Origin: Bacteroidia bacterium
Lineage (GTDB): Bacteria; Bacteroidota; Bacteroidia; CAIKAF01
Reading direction: 5' to 3'
DNA: 64,000 bases
Assembly: GCA_016742095.1 (NCBI GenBank)
Contig: JACVCJ010000009.1
Coordinates: forward strand, 1-64,000
The notes below the pieces were generated by a model that saw only the letters and a program-made list of their open reading frames with translations, was not told where the DNA came from and searched no databases. Shown piece after piece: positions 1-8,925 of this stretch. Each line of letters starts with the position of its first letter. Position 1 is the stretch's first letter. Both the position numbers and the translations under genes were made by a program.

Positions 1-3000
1 GTATACGGCTGGTATACAGACCGTATGCCGCTCCGTCGAACGTTATTTGCAGTACGGCGCCGTTCCATACGGGTTGCCAGTTAAAGGAGGCCTTTCCGCA
101 ATGTATGCCCAGCGGACCGTACAGGGTCTCCGTACCGTTAAAGTCTACCTGGCGCAGGCGCACGTAATGCATATCTGCCTGCGGCAGTTCAAAACTGTAG
201 CTGTTCAGTTCGTTTGAATTCCCGGCGCCGCTTACCGTACCGGCTTTTTCGAACGCATACGGTGTACGGCCCTCTTCGATCTCGAAATAGGCGTTATTTA
301 CCTCGCTGTAGGTACTCCAAACCAGACGGGCTTTTCCGTCCTGGCCGCAGATCACTTCCATATCGCCCATAGAGACCGGTAGCGGGTTCGGAATACCGCC
401 GCTGAAACCCCAGTTGCTCCATCCGGAGGCACCGGTACGCTGTAACACGGGACGACTTAGCGTGCCCTGCGGCTGCTGATGCGCACCGCTTTCCTGCCAG
501 GGCCCGCCGCCGGTACGTTTCAGTGCCGTAAGTTCGCACAGGGACGTGATACCACTGAAATTTTCGCCCACCAGGGTAATATCATAGCTGCCACCGTTCA
601 GGCCGTCGTTGGCATCCATCTGCCAGTAGCCTTCGGTCTGGGTATTTTCTGCGGAGAATGCCGCGCAGGAGCCGGCCACGGCAATATTCAGCGGCAGACC
701 GCTAAGGCCCATCGGTACCGGTTCAAAATGGCCGGTAAGGGAACCGCCCGTTGTCGGAGCGGCCGTGTACTCTACAGTTACAAAACGGTCGTACCCGCCT
801 ACACCAAAGGGGAACAGGCCGCTGGCAGCACCGCTGTTGGTACCGTTGAACCAGCGTTTCATGGTACCTGCCACATAACCGTCGGTATAATTGAGTGTAC
901 CCGTCTGTGCGCTGGATATGCCCAGTTCCAGCAGGTAACTGCCGGTTACGATATCTCCCTGTATCATCTGCAGGGTACCGCTGATCTGGCGCGACATTTC
1001 CAGGCTGAGTGTCAGCGAGGCATTGTCCAGTTCGGTGATCACCCTGCCGGAAACCGGGCTGGGCATACCGTTGCCGGGTACCTGGGCCGATTTTCCTATA
1101 AAATGATAGATAGCGCCGGCATTGAACGTCCGGGCGTCCGTCTGCACATTCCCGGAAAGGGCAGCTCCGCTGCGCAGGGCGCCTCCGTTGTGGTCCGACG
1201 TTATTTTGATCGTACCGCCGCTCTCCACCGCAAAGGCCGTGGTATTGGCCGCGCTTATCTCGGTTATGTTCAGCGGTGTATTGGCCGCGCTGAAATTAAA
1301 GCTGAAAACACCGCCCGATCTCACGGTCAGATCGCTGTTATTGCCCAGGCGCAGGTCCTGGTTTATCAGTTGTACGCTGGCCCCGCTGAGCACTTCCATC
1401 TTCAGGCCGCTCATGGCTACGGTGTTTTTTACGTCGATATTCTGCAGTACCGTACCCGAAAACTTCAGGCCGGTGGCCGTAAGGTCGGCCATGGTAATGG
1501 TACCGCCGGATAAAATGAGGTCGCCTTCCAGGTTCACCACGCAGCCGTTCGAAGAGCCGCTGGTCGGGTTCAGGTTGATGGTACCCGCATTCATTACGAT
1601 ATTCCCTTTTACGGTATGTGCCACTTCTACCACAGAAACGGCTGCAAAACGGAATTCGCCGGCCTCTACACGCAGCGTTCCGCCTATTTCCACGTCCTGG
1701 TCCGTATTCACCAGCTGTACGGCAGAAGAAGCAGAAGCATTACGGATAATGAGGTCGTTTTTCGTAAGCGGGAGAAAGGTACCGGAGAAAGGAATACTCT
1801 GTACAAAATTGAAGTTCTCGCCGGGATTGGCATTAAAGTAAAAATTACCGAACAGGTACCCGTCACTGTTGGCAGATATCTGGCTGGGATTGCGGATGAG
1901 GCGGTTGGCACTGCTGCCGGCATCCCAGTCCCAGTTACGCAGCTCCACGGTAGAACCGGCCTGGAAATCTTCGGTGCCGTCCCAGAGACCGTCGCCGTTA
2001 TCGAGTGTAGTGGAATTCAATACAACCAGGGCTCCGCTTTCTGCCCGGATCACACCGCTGCTGCTTACCGTAACCCCCGGGTTATTTACCTGCATCGTTC
2101 CACCGGATTTTACGGTGAGCGAAGCGTACGTGCAGTTGTGTGCTCCCGTAAAATTACCATTGTTCTCGATGATCATGGTGGTACCCGGAGCACCCGCCGC
2201 AAAAGCCGCATTGCTGGTTACGGTATGGCGTATGTACAGGTTGCTGGTGGTATTGGCCGCAGGCGCCGCAGAGGCGGTCCACACACCGGCAACAAAACGC
2301 TCCCAGGTGGCCGTACCCGATGAAGGCCAGGTACCATTGGAGGTAGTGCGGTAACTGTTGGCCGGTACTGTATTGATATCAAACGTTGTGCTGGTAGCGG
2401 GAAGCAGTCCGGGAGCCGTGGCCTGCAGGGTAAAACCCGTTCCGGAAACGGTATGCACGATACTGCCGAAGCTGGCCAGTCCCGAAGCGGCCGAAGCGCT
2501 CAGCGGCGTACCCGTCATGGTACCGGTTGAGGTAATGCTTACCGCGGAAACATAATCCAGGTCGCGGTTACCGTTCACATCCGTGGCGCTCAGCGTCACG
2601 GCCGGACTCATAGATACATTTTCCGACGTGGTGGACGGTTGTTGTACAAAAGCCAGGCGATCGGCCGTAACTTCGATGCGGTTCCGGTTGCCGCTTGTAC
2701 TCGAAGCCGCTCCGCCCGCATTGGCCAGAGCGAATGTCGAACCCGAAGCACTGGCCGAAGCCGAACTTACCGTAAACTGTAACTGCTGGTTATCGGTAAC
2801 GGTTGTGAGAAAAGATACACGCAGCGTCAGGTCCTGGCTGCCGTTATCGGGTGCCGTAAAGCTGCTGCCGCTGAGTCCGCTGAAGCTGATGCTACTGCCC
2901 GCGATCACGGGATTGTTCGCCAGCATGGCATTTCCGTCGAAAAGAGCCGCAGAACGCAGGTTGGCGATATTGCTCACGTTAAAAGTAATGGCATTCAGAG

Positions 3001-4453
3001 TAGTTCCGTAGGTATCGGCGTCGGAAGCAGCAGCTCCGCCGTCGCGTATCGTAAAGCGAAACACGCCTACACTACTGGAGGTATTGGTAATGGTGGCCGC
3101 CTGGTATTGCGTATAGTCGATATCGGAATTATAGCTAAACGCGGCATCTGCAATGATGTCCGAGAATGCACTGTTGGCGCCGGTACCCTGTATGGCAAAC
3201 ACGTAGGGATCTTCGTCCGCGTCGTCACTGGCGATGCTCAGGGTGGCTGTACGCAGGCCGGGGGCCGATGGCGCAAAGGTCACCTGGAACGTAGTACTGC
3301 CCGAGGCCGCTATGGGTGTGGAAGGAATGGCCGTAAGGGAAAAATCGGCCGCATTGGCGCCGCTTATTGTTACGTAAGGCGATACACCCGTCAGGTTCAG
3401 TGTTGCCAGTCCCTGGTTCTGAATGGTAAAGGTATGCGTTACACTGCCCGAAAGTACCAGTGCCGGACCGAAATCGGTGTCGTCCAATGTGGAAGGGCTA
3501 AGATCGTTATGGACGATGGAAACCGAGTTGCCCGTAAGGTTGATCTCCGGGGCCGGAACGCTGCCGGTACCCTGTATGGCGAACACATAGGGATCTTCGT
3601 CGGGATCATCACTGGCAATGCTGATGCTGGCCGTGCGTGTACCTGCGGCAGAAGGATCGAAGCTAACCTGGAAAGTGGTACTACCCGAGGCGGCCACAGG
3701 CGTAGAAGGAATGGCCGTGACCGTAAAATCGGCCGCGTTGGCGCCGCTGATGCTCACGTAAGGCGATGCAGCACTAAGCGTGAGCGGCCCGCTGCCTGTA
3801 TTCTGTATGGTGAAAGTGCGTGTTACCGTACCGCCGGCCACGGGTGTGGAACCGAAATCGGTATGGTCTGCCGCAGAAGGGATCAGGTCGTTATTGGCGA
3901 TGGAAGTACCGTTGCCGGTGATATCGATCTCGGGGTTGAGGGCTGCGGTATAGGATGTCCATTGAATATTGTCTACGATCACCTGTGATGAACCGGTGCT
4001 TCTGATCTCAAGCTGAACGCTCCCCGAAATATTCAGAACCGAGGAATACGTAACCACCGTATTTGAAGTAGGACTCACTGTGATAGATGTTCCGATCTGA
4101 CCGCCGTTTACCCATACTTCAAGCGAACGGCCACCCGTTGCGGTAAAGCCGCGTACATAATCGAAAGTAAGAGTTCCCATTCCTCCGCTGTATGTAGGTG
4201 AAGTAACCGTACGTGTCGTACCGGAATTACCGAAACATATAGCTTTTCCCGTAAGCGTCTGGTCTGTACGGGCGCCTTGTGCCGTCCATACAACACCGTC
4301 CGTACCGGTCCATGTCCGTGCCTGGTATGAACCCGAACTTGCAGTAGGCAGATTATTGAAATTTTCCTGTCCCTGTCCCCATGTAAATGTTATTCCGGAT
4401 AATACAAGGGTAATAATGAGCAACAACGCCCGCAGGTGATATCCTGTATGCAT
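1..4453 (-). CDS. Large secreted multidomain surface protein, C-terminus beyond window edge
   Basis: I read this frame directly: it starts at ATG 4453 and stays open to base 2 (about 1,484 codons). The ORF track omits it because no stop lies in the window, and no track fragment occupies this frame. Residues 1-28 form a signal peptide (LLLIITLVLSGITFTWG). A beta-rich domain of about 140 residues follows, then two tandem 128-residue units resembling choice-of-anchor D/ASPM-SPD2-Hydin domains (about 172-430, with DFG and SIASDD motifs). After that come long Ser/Thr/Gly/Asn-rich beta-rich segments. Near the edge, LVWSTYSEVNNAYFEIE resembles the Fn3-like segment that usually precedes a T9SS sorting domain. 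I infer a cell-surface or secreted adhesin-like protein whose sorting domain lies off the window. No catalytic motif was recognised. It is transcribed divergently from the AraC-type gene. Confidence 0.85.
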   Translation of the reverse strand, partial: MHTGYHLRALLLIITLVLSGITFTWGQGQENFNNLPTASSGSYQARTWTGTDGVVWTAQGARTDQTLTGKAICFGNSGTTRTVTSPTYSGGMGTLTFDYVRGFTATGGRSLEVWVNGGQIGTSITVSPTSNTVVTYSSVLNISGSVQLEIRSTGSSQVIVDNIQWTSYTAALNPEIDITGNGTSIANNDLIPSAADHTDFGSTPVAGGTVTRTFTIQNTGSGPLTLSAASPYVSISGANAADFTVTAIPSTPVAASGSTTFQVSFDPSAAGTRTASISIASDDPDEDPYVFAIQGTGSVPAPEINLTGNSVSIVHNDLSPSTLDDTDFGPALVLSGSVTHTFTIQNQGLATLNLTGVSPYVTISGANAADFSLTAIPSTPIAASGSTTFQVTFAPSAPGLRTATLSIASDDADEDPYVFAIQGTGANSAFSDIIADAAFSYNSDIDYTQYQAATITNTSSSVGVFRFTIRDGGAAASDADTYGTTLNAITFNVSNIANLRSAALFDGNAMLANNPVIAGSSISFSGLSGSSFTAPDNGSQDLTLRVSFLTTVTDNQQLQFTVSSASASASGSTFALANAGGAASSTSGNRNRIEVTADRLAFVQQPSTTSENVSMSPAVTLSATDVNGNRDLDYVSAVSITSTGTMTGTPLSASAASGLASFGSIVHTVSGTGFTLQATAPGLLPATSTTFDINTVPANSYRTTSNGTWPSSGTATWERFVAGVWTASAAPAANTTSNLYIRHTVTSNAAFAAGAPGTTMIIENNGNFTGAHNCTYASLTVKSGGTMQVNNPGVTVSSSGVIRAESGALVVLNSTTLDNGDGLWDGTEDFQAGSTVELRNWDWDAGSSANRLIRNPSQISANSDGYLFGNFYFNANPGENFNFVQSIPFSGTFLPLTKNDLIIRNASASSAVQLVNTDQDVEIGGTLRVEAGEFRFAAVSVVEVAHTVKGNIVMNAGTINLNPTSGSSNGCVVNLEGDLILSGGTITMADLTATGLKFSGTVLQNIDVKNTVAMSGLKMEVLSGASVQLINQDLRLGNNSDLTVRSGGVFSFNFSAANTPLNITEISAANTTAFAVESGGTIKITSDHNGGALRSGAALSGNVQTDARTFNAGAIYHFIGKSAQVPGNGMPSPVSGRVITELDNASLTLSLEMSRQISGTLQMIQGDIVTGSYLLELGISSAQTGTLNYTDGYVAGTMKRWFNGTNSGAASGLFPFGVGGYDRFVTVEYTAAPTTGGSLTGHFEPVPMGLSGLPLNIAVAGSCAAFSAENTQTEGYWQMDANDGLNGGSYDITLVGENFSGITSLCELTALKRTGGGPWQESGAHQQPQGTLSRPVLQRTGASGWSNWGFSGGIPNPLPVSMGDMEVICGQDGKARLVWSTYSEVNNAYFEIEEGRTPYAFEKAGTVSGAGNSNELNSYSFELPQADMHYVRLRQVDFNGTETLYGPLGIHCGKASFNWQPVWNGAVLQITFDGAAYGLYTSRI
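3166..3935 (-). repeat. Two tandem in-frame 384-bp repeats inside the giant surface gene
   Basis: The string ggtaccctgtatggc occurs at 3182 and again at 3566, exactly 384 bases (128 codons) apart, and the surrounding sequence stays similar across the unit (for example gggatcttcgtc in both). Each unit encodes one choice-of-anchor D/Hydin-like domain. It is a protein domain duplication, not a mobile element. Confidence 0.85.
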
Positions 4454-4654
4454 GTGGTGATAGAATGATTTAGGTATTTCCGGTTGCAAAGAAACAACCA
4501 ACTTTGTGATTGCAAAAGTTCCCGCGTCGAAAAAGCAACTTTTTTTTCACCGAAATTTAACCTGTTTGTGACGACGTTTTTTATACACGTAATTACATAT
4601 AAAGTTAATTTTCATTCATTTTCCTTTTACGTTAGCCTTTTCTTACTGAATTTG

Positions 4655-4662
4655 TATCTTTA
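4655..4662 (+). promoter_or_regulatory. -7 promoter element (TATCTTTA variant) for the AraC-type gene
   Basis: TATCTTTA differs from the Bacteroidota -7 consensus TAnnTTTG only in the last base. Only four bases separate it from ATG 4667, so the transcript would be leaderless or nearly so. No clear -33 TTG was seen. Confidence 0.5.
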
Positions 4663-4666
4663 TACC

Positions 4667-5542
4667 ATGTTGGCAAGTCCTCAAATCCGCATCCCGAAAA
4701 TCGATCTGCCTTCCGGCTTTGTGGCTAAAACCCTGCAACAGGAAGAAACGGGCAAGAAAAACCCTGAAGGAACACCGCACCGGCACAACTTTTTTACCGT
4801 GCTGTGGATCACCCGCGGTTCGGGTATTCACCAGATCGACTTTACCGATTTCCCGATCGAGAACCAGTACGTACATTTCGTAAGTCCGCAGCAGGTGCAC
4901 TGGTTCCGCTCCGATCCGGGTGTGGAAGGCTACCTCTTCCTGTTTACCGAAGACTTCCTGCAGGCCTGCGGCATCAACCCGCGTTTTTTGCAGGCCCTGG
5001 GCCTCTTTACGGGCTGCACACAGGCCGAACCGCTCTTTATCCCGGCCGATAAAAGAGCCGCCCTCAAGGAACTCTGCGTCAAGGCCATTGCCGAAACCGA
5101 TCCCTCGCACGATTTTTACCTGGAAGCCGCCGCCTCGTACCTGCGCCTCTTCCTGATCGAATGCAGCCGCATCAAAGGACTTATTCCCAACGAAATAGAG
5201 AACCGGAACGAAAACCGCATCCTGAAATCCTTTCTCGATAACCTGGACAATCATTTTCACCAGAAACACAAAGTGGCCGAATACGCCAGCCTGCAGAACA
5301 TTACGCCCAATTACCTCAACGAAGTGGTAAAGGAAGCCAGCGGGGCCAGCGCCAAGGAACACATTCAGAACCGCCTTTCCCTGGAAGCCATGCGCTACGC
5401 TACCCACAGCGATATGACCACCAAGGAAACGGCTTTTGCCCTGGGCTTTGACGATCCGGCGCATTTCTCTAAGTTCTTCAAGAAGATGAAAGGCATCGAC
5501 TTCACCGGCTTCCGGGAACAGATCCGCAGGCAGCATTTATAG
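4667..5542 (+). CDS. AraC-family transcriptional regulator
   Basis: A 291-residue DNA-binding regulator. The N-terminal half has a cupin-like ligand-binding domain (HRHNFFTVLWITRG, then the VSPQQVHWF strand). The last ~100 residues are the double helix-turn-helix: YASLQNITPNYLNEVVKEA is the first, and FALGFDDPAHFSKFFKKMKG is the classic second recognition region. The track starts 61 codons upstream at 4484, but those residues are a low-complexity, non-conserved leader; ATG 4667 follows a -7 promoter element and gives normal family length. It lies divergent to the giant surface gene, 213 bases apart, so it may control that gene; this is inferred from position only. The effector is unknown. Confidence 0.88.
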   Translation: MLASPQIRIPKIDLPSGFVAKTLQQEETGKKNPEGTPHRHNFFTVLWITRGSGIHQIDFTDFPIENQYVHFVSPQQVHWFRSDPGVEGYLFLFTEDFLQACGINPRFLQALGLFTGCTQAEPLFIPADKRAALKELCVKAIAETDPSHDFYLEAAASYLRLFLIECSRIKGLIPNEIENRNENRILKSFLDNLDNHFHQKHKVAEYASLQNITPNYLNEVVKEASGASAKEHIQNRLSLEAMRYATHSDMTTKETAFALGFDDPAHFSKFFKKMKGIDFTGFREQIRRQHL

Positions 5543-5777
5543 CTTTCCCGGGCAGTAAAAATGTAGAGGACAGCGGCGGATATTACCGCACCGATCTTCA
5601 ACAAATTGCCCCTATACCGCTTTTTTTTCGCATTTTTGTACTGAATTCACGTTCGTTCGTGTAATGGTCTGGCGTTTCCCGGCTCGCAGTCCTCTCCTGC
5701 CCGCATACATCACCGGATGATGCGCCTCCCCTTATTATTACAGCCTGTTGCCGTATTCCGCTGCGGCAATACACATA

Positions 5778-5812
5778 CTAAAAAACCCCCGTTTAAAGCG
5801 GGGGTTTTCCTT
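5778..5812. terminator. Bidirectional intrinsic terminator between araC-type gene and lysyl oxidase gene
   Basis: AAAACCCCCG-tttaaag-CGGGGGTTTT is a strong GC stem flanked by A and T tracts on both sides. It lies between two convergent genes and can end both transcripts. The rest of 5543-5777 shows only a weak CACG/CGTG hairpin near 5650 and no gene. Confidence 0.85.
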
Positions 5813-5831
5813 TTCATAGTTTCACAGGCTT

Positions 5832-7889
5832 CTATTTCTTTACCAGAAATTTCTTCGCCACTTTACCACCGTCAAAATCCAGTTCGAGGGTATATAAACC
5901 GTCGGCAAACGATTGGATGTTCAGCGTTTCGGTGTGTTCGGCACTGCCGTTCCATACCGCCGTACGCACCACGCGGCCCGATACGTCCAGTATACGCATG
6001 CGGATCTCGCCGGCCTGTACGGCACTTACTTTAATGTTCAGCAGGTCCGAAGCCGGGTTCGGGAATATCTCTGCCTGCAGGGCCTTGTTGTATTCCGTTA
6101 CCGAAGCATAGGGCGAAATAAGGCAGTTGCCTGTAATGTTCTTCAGCGTGGCCTCGTATTTCGAATTTACAATGTCCACAATGGTATCTATGCATATCTG
6201 CTCGGCGGTAATATTGTTAAAGAAGAGGCGCACCAGGGGCTGCAGTACGGCCGAGGTGTCCAGCTTCATTTCCTGGTACGACATACCGATCACTTCCGTG
6301 CCGTTCACCTGGAACTGCGGTGTAATATTGTACTGCAGCGGGTTGGCCAGGTTCTGGGCCGATTGTATCTCGATGCCGCTCACCCGGAACTGGTAGGCCA
6401 GCACACTGTGGGTGGCATTTTTTATGCCGATATCGATGTACTGCTGGTTCCAGTTGTAACCGATGATCGAAAGCTCGCTGGTCTGCTGGTTATTGGTGAT
6501 ACCGAAAGGCCAGTCGCAGGGATTATTGATGGGATGCTCGTTCAGGGAACAGTTATTGATCAGGGCCGCATCGTGTACGGTCCAGGTACCGTCGGCGTCC
6601 ATATCGTTACAGATCACCTGCTGCAGGTTGCCGGAGATCAGGTTCTGGTTGTACAGCGAGGCATCGCTCTGGTCCAGGGCCAGGTCGCTGTTCATATCGC
6701 CGCGTACGGCGGTACCGTTACAAACGCCGTTACAGTCGGTCTGTGCATTACCGAACTGTACACCCATGCAGTCTACCACCGGTGTACAGCCCTGCACCAG
6801 GCTGAAGGACGGAATGCCCTGTGCGTCGCGCGCCAGGCGTATACAAACCGAGGCAAAGTTGTTATCGTAGGTGGTTTCGTACTTGCCGGTATAATCGGGG
6901 CTGTGGTCCCAGTTCACCTTTACCACGAGGTGATAGGTACCGGTGTCCACATCGGTAATATCCACCCACTGGCAGTCAAGACCGGCGCCGTAAATATCGC
7001 CGCAGCCGTGCGAAATGCCCATGTTTCCGCAGCCGTACTGCGAGGAGCCGCCACCGCTGCATTCCAGGTCCATTACACAGAAACCGTTCTTAAAACCGAT
7101 GGGGATCTCATTCCCGTTCAGGTCATACAGCTCGTATTTGGCATAACCCACGTAGTGTGCATGCTGGTGACAGTTCACATAGTCGAACTGGGGGTTCGAG
7201 GGATTTGCCTGCCCGATGTAATAATCGGCATTCCCCACATTTTTGATATGCGTGGTAAAACGAATGATGTCGCGGAGTCCGTACCCGTTCAGACAGCCTT
7301 CTTCCACGGAGCACTGGTCGGCATTGCGGGTGTCCATGCTCAGCGAACTTTCCATGGCGCTCTGCACTACGGTAAGATCGGGCGTGGGGCACAGCGGGCT
7401 GGGCGCATACACGCAGGAACCGTTATCTATCGTAGCTTCGGGGTTATAGTTACAGGCATTCGGGTCTGTACAACCTGATATCTGCCCGATGTACTGGAGG
7501 GTCCAGTTAATGGTCTGCCCGTTGCACTGGTTGTTGTAATCGTCGATACGGATATAATAGGTGGTACCCGGCTGCAGAATCCCCTGTACCTCGCTCTGCA
7601 GGCTGCAGGCATCGTCGTTGTAAAGTACGGTGGCCAGGTTGTTCTCGGTAGGGTTCAGTCCCACACAATAATCGTACACATAAATTTTGGTATCGCAGGA
7701 ACTCTGCTGGCAGGTGTATATCCGGTAAATTCCCGGCTGCGTGGGCACAAAGGTGTACCAGCTGTTGGGTTGCGGGGCGGTGTAGCTGCCCGGCGTTACC
7801 GGCGTGGCGTTACTGCAGGATGTACCCTGCGCCATTGCCCCGTATGCCGCAGAGAACAGCATAAGGAAAAGGAGTACGGTTCTTCTCAT
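5832..7889 (-). CDS. Secreted lysyl-oxidase-like copper amine oxidase with dockerin-like repeats and T9SS sorting domain
   Basis: A 685-residue secreted protein. Domains in order (numbering from ATG 7889): signal peptide 1-21; PPC-like beta domain about 25-130; a GCTDPNACNYNP cysteine repeat at about 140-160; a lysyl oxidase domain at about 170-352; a dockerin-like calcium repeat pair at about 397-446 (RGDMNSDLALDQSDA, NDMDADGTWTVHDA); a T9SS type A sorting domain at about 608-685 (IFPNPASDLLNI, ending FLVKK). In the oxidase domain the copper ligands appear as HQHAH (H241, H243, H245). GFKNGFC carries the lysine (K267) and DIYGAGLDCQWVDITD the tyrosine (Y300) that form the LTQ cofactor in animal LOX. 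Expected activity is oxidative deamination of lysyl side chains or amines outside the cell. The track start at 7916 is a TTG inside the -7 element, so ATG 7889 is preferred. Confidence 0.88.
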   Translation of the reverse strand: MRRTVLLFLMLFSAAYGAMAQGTSCSNATPVTPGSYTAPQPNSWYTFVPTQPGIYRIYTCQQSSCDTKIYVYDYCVGLNPTENNLATVLYNDDACSLQSEVQGILQPGTTYYIRIDDYNNQCNGQTINWTLQYIGQISGCTDPNACNYNPEATIDNGSCVYAPSPLCPTPDLTVVQSAMESSLSMDTRNADQCSVEEGCLNGYGLRDIIRFTTHIKNVGNADYYIGQANPSNPQFDYVNCHQHAHYVGYAKYELYDLNGNEIPIGFKNGFCVMDLECSGGGSSQYGCGNMGISHGCGDIYGAGLDCQWVDITDVDTGTYHLVVKVNWDHSPDYTGKYETTYDNNFASVCIRLARDAQGIPSFSLVQGCTPVVDCMGVQFGNAQTDCNGVCNGTAVRGDMNSDLALDQSDASLYNQNLISGNLQQVICNDMDADGTWTVHDAALINNCSLNEHPINNPCDWPFGITNNQQTSELSIIGYNWNQQYIDIGIKNATHSVLAYQFRVSGIEIQSAQNLANPLQYNITPQFQVNGTEVIGMSYQEMKLDTSAVLQPLVRLFFNNITAEQICIDTIVDIVNSKYEATLKNITGNCLISPYASVTEYNKALQAEIFPNPASDLLNIKVSAVQAGEIRMRILDVSGRVVRTAVWNGSAEHTETLNIQSFADGLYTLELDFDGGKVAKKFLVKK

Positions 7890-7913
7890 AAAAAAGGTAA
7901 GTTTAGCTTCTAT

Positions 7914-7921
7914 CAAACCTA
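7914..7921 (-). promoter_or_regulatory. -7 promoter element TAGGTTTG for the lysyl oxidase gene
   Basis: A perfect TAnnTTTG on the minus strand, 24 bases before ATG 7889. It overlaps the TTG that the ORF track used as start. Confidence 0.6.
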
Positions 7922-8026
7922 CAAATTTTTATCATTCCTTTTACATTTTCATTACATTTAGTTTAAAGACAGCCATGGAGTTAGATCGTCGCCGGTGCCC
8001 CGGTTTTGCTTCACATTTTAAAATAG

Positions 8027-8034
8027 TACTTTTG
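8027..8034 (+). promoter_or_regulatory. -7 promoter element TACTTTTG for the methyltransferase-fold gene
   Basis: A perfect TAnnTTTG. A TTTTG ends at 8008, 18 bases upstream, as a possible -33 element. Only five bases separate the element from ATG 8040, predicting a leaderless transcript. Confidence 0.65.
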
Positions 8035-8039
8035 GTCTG

Positions 8040-8891
8040 ATGAAAAACCGGATAAAAAAATACGCCCAGATCCTGTGGCAGCGGCATAAGCTTTCTTCGG
8101 CCGTGCAGATACAGCAGCGACAACTGTTCTTGTATTACCGCGAAAAGATACAGGCCGGACTGCAGATACCGCTTAAGGACACCGGGTTCCGCAATTTTTC
8201 ACAGTTCGAGGAAGACGGACTGCTGCTCTTCATTTTTGCCGTTATCGGCATGGAACACAAGTCTTTCGTAGAGATCGGCTCCGACGACGGGGTGAACAGC
8301 AACTGCGCCAACCTCTATTTTCACTTCGGGTTCAACGGACTTTTCATCGACGCCAATGCCCGTGCCATCGACCGCGGACGCTATTTCTACGGCCGTTACC
8401 CGCATCCCTGGTTTCCCAGGCCCCGCTTTGAGTGCAGTTTTGTGCTGCGGGAGAACATCAACCAGCTGTTACAGAAGAACAACATGAAAGGTAAAGTAGG
8501 CGTACTTTCCATCGATATCGACGGCAACGACTACTGGATCTGGGACGCCATTACGGAAATAGAACCCCAGGTAGTGGTGATCGAGACCCATGTGGAATTC
8601 GGTTACAACGATATTGTAGTGCCTTACGACGCTCAGAACAAGTTCAACGACGTGCATTCCGTGTATCACGGCGCCTCACCCGTAGCCATGAAAAAACTGG
8701 GTAAAAAGAAGGGCTACAAACTGATCGGTACCAATGAGCTGGGTTTTAATTTTATCTTTATAAAAGAAGGGATCGACAACGGTTATTTCCCGGAGAAAGA
8801 ACTGGAGGAACTGCTCACGCATCCCACACTGGAGGCCGCCTTTGCCCGTTTCGAAAGTGTGAAGCACCTGCCCTATGAAAAACCTTTATAA
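8040..8891 (+). CDS. Class I methyltransferase-fold protein, FkbM-like, substrate unknown
   Basis: A 283-residue predicted cytosolic protein. FVEIGSDDGVNSNCANLY (about residues 75-92) resembles the glycine-rich SAM-binding motif I, followed by FIDANARAIDRGR where motif II is expected, and VLSIDIDGNDYWIWDAI resembles the IDIDG.. segment of FkbM-type enzymes. These point to a SAM-dependent methyltransferase fold. FkbM-like enzymes often methylate sugars or cell-surface glycans. Substrate and activity cannot be read from sequence. It is divergent from the lysyl oxidase gene, 150 bases apart, and is followed 34 bases later by the Bax-inhibitor-1 gene. Confidence 0.6.
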   Translation: MKNRIKKYAQILWQRHKLSSAVQIQQRQLFLYYREKIQAGLQIPLKDTGFRNFSQFEEDGLLLFIFAVIGMEHKSFVEIGSDDGVNSNCANLYFHFGFNGLFIDANARAIDRGRYFYGRYPHPWFPRPRFECSFVLRENINQLLQKNNMKGKVGVLSIDIDGNDYWIWDAITEIEPQVVVIETHVEFGYNDIVVPYDAQNKFNDVHSVYHGASPVAMKKLGKKKGYKLIGTNELGFNFIFIKEGIDNGYFPEKELEELLTHPTLEAAFARFESVKHLPYEKPL

Positions 8892-8925
8892 ATATTTTTC
8901 GTATATTTAAACTAAATATCTATTC

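Noticed and set aside
479-3988. Series of plus-strand ORFs of 142-344 codons in the first 4 kb
   Set aside because: All lie opposite the open minus-strand frame of the giant surface protein and have no recognisable domain.
5543-5777. Intergenic region considered for a small gene or tRNA
   Set aside because: No credible start, no tRNA T-loop motif; only a short CACG/CGTG hairpin and the terminator beyond it.
5913-7478. 521-codon plus-strand ORF opposite the lysyl oxidase gene
   Set aside because: Shadow frame; the minus strand encodes a full multi-domain secreted protein.
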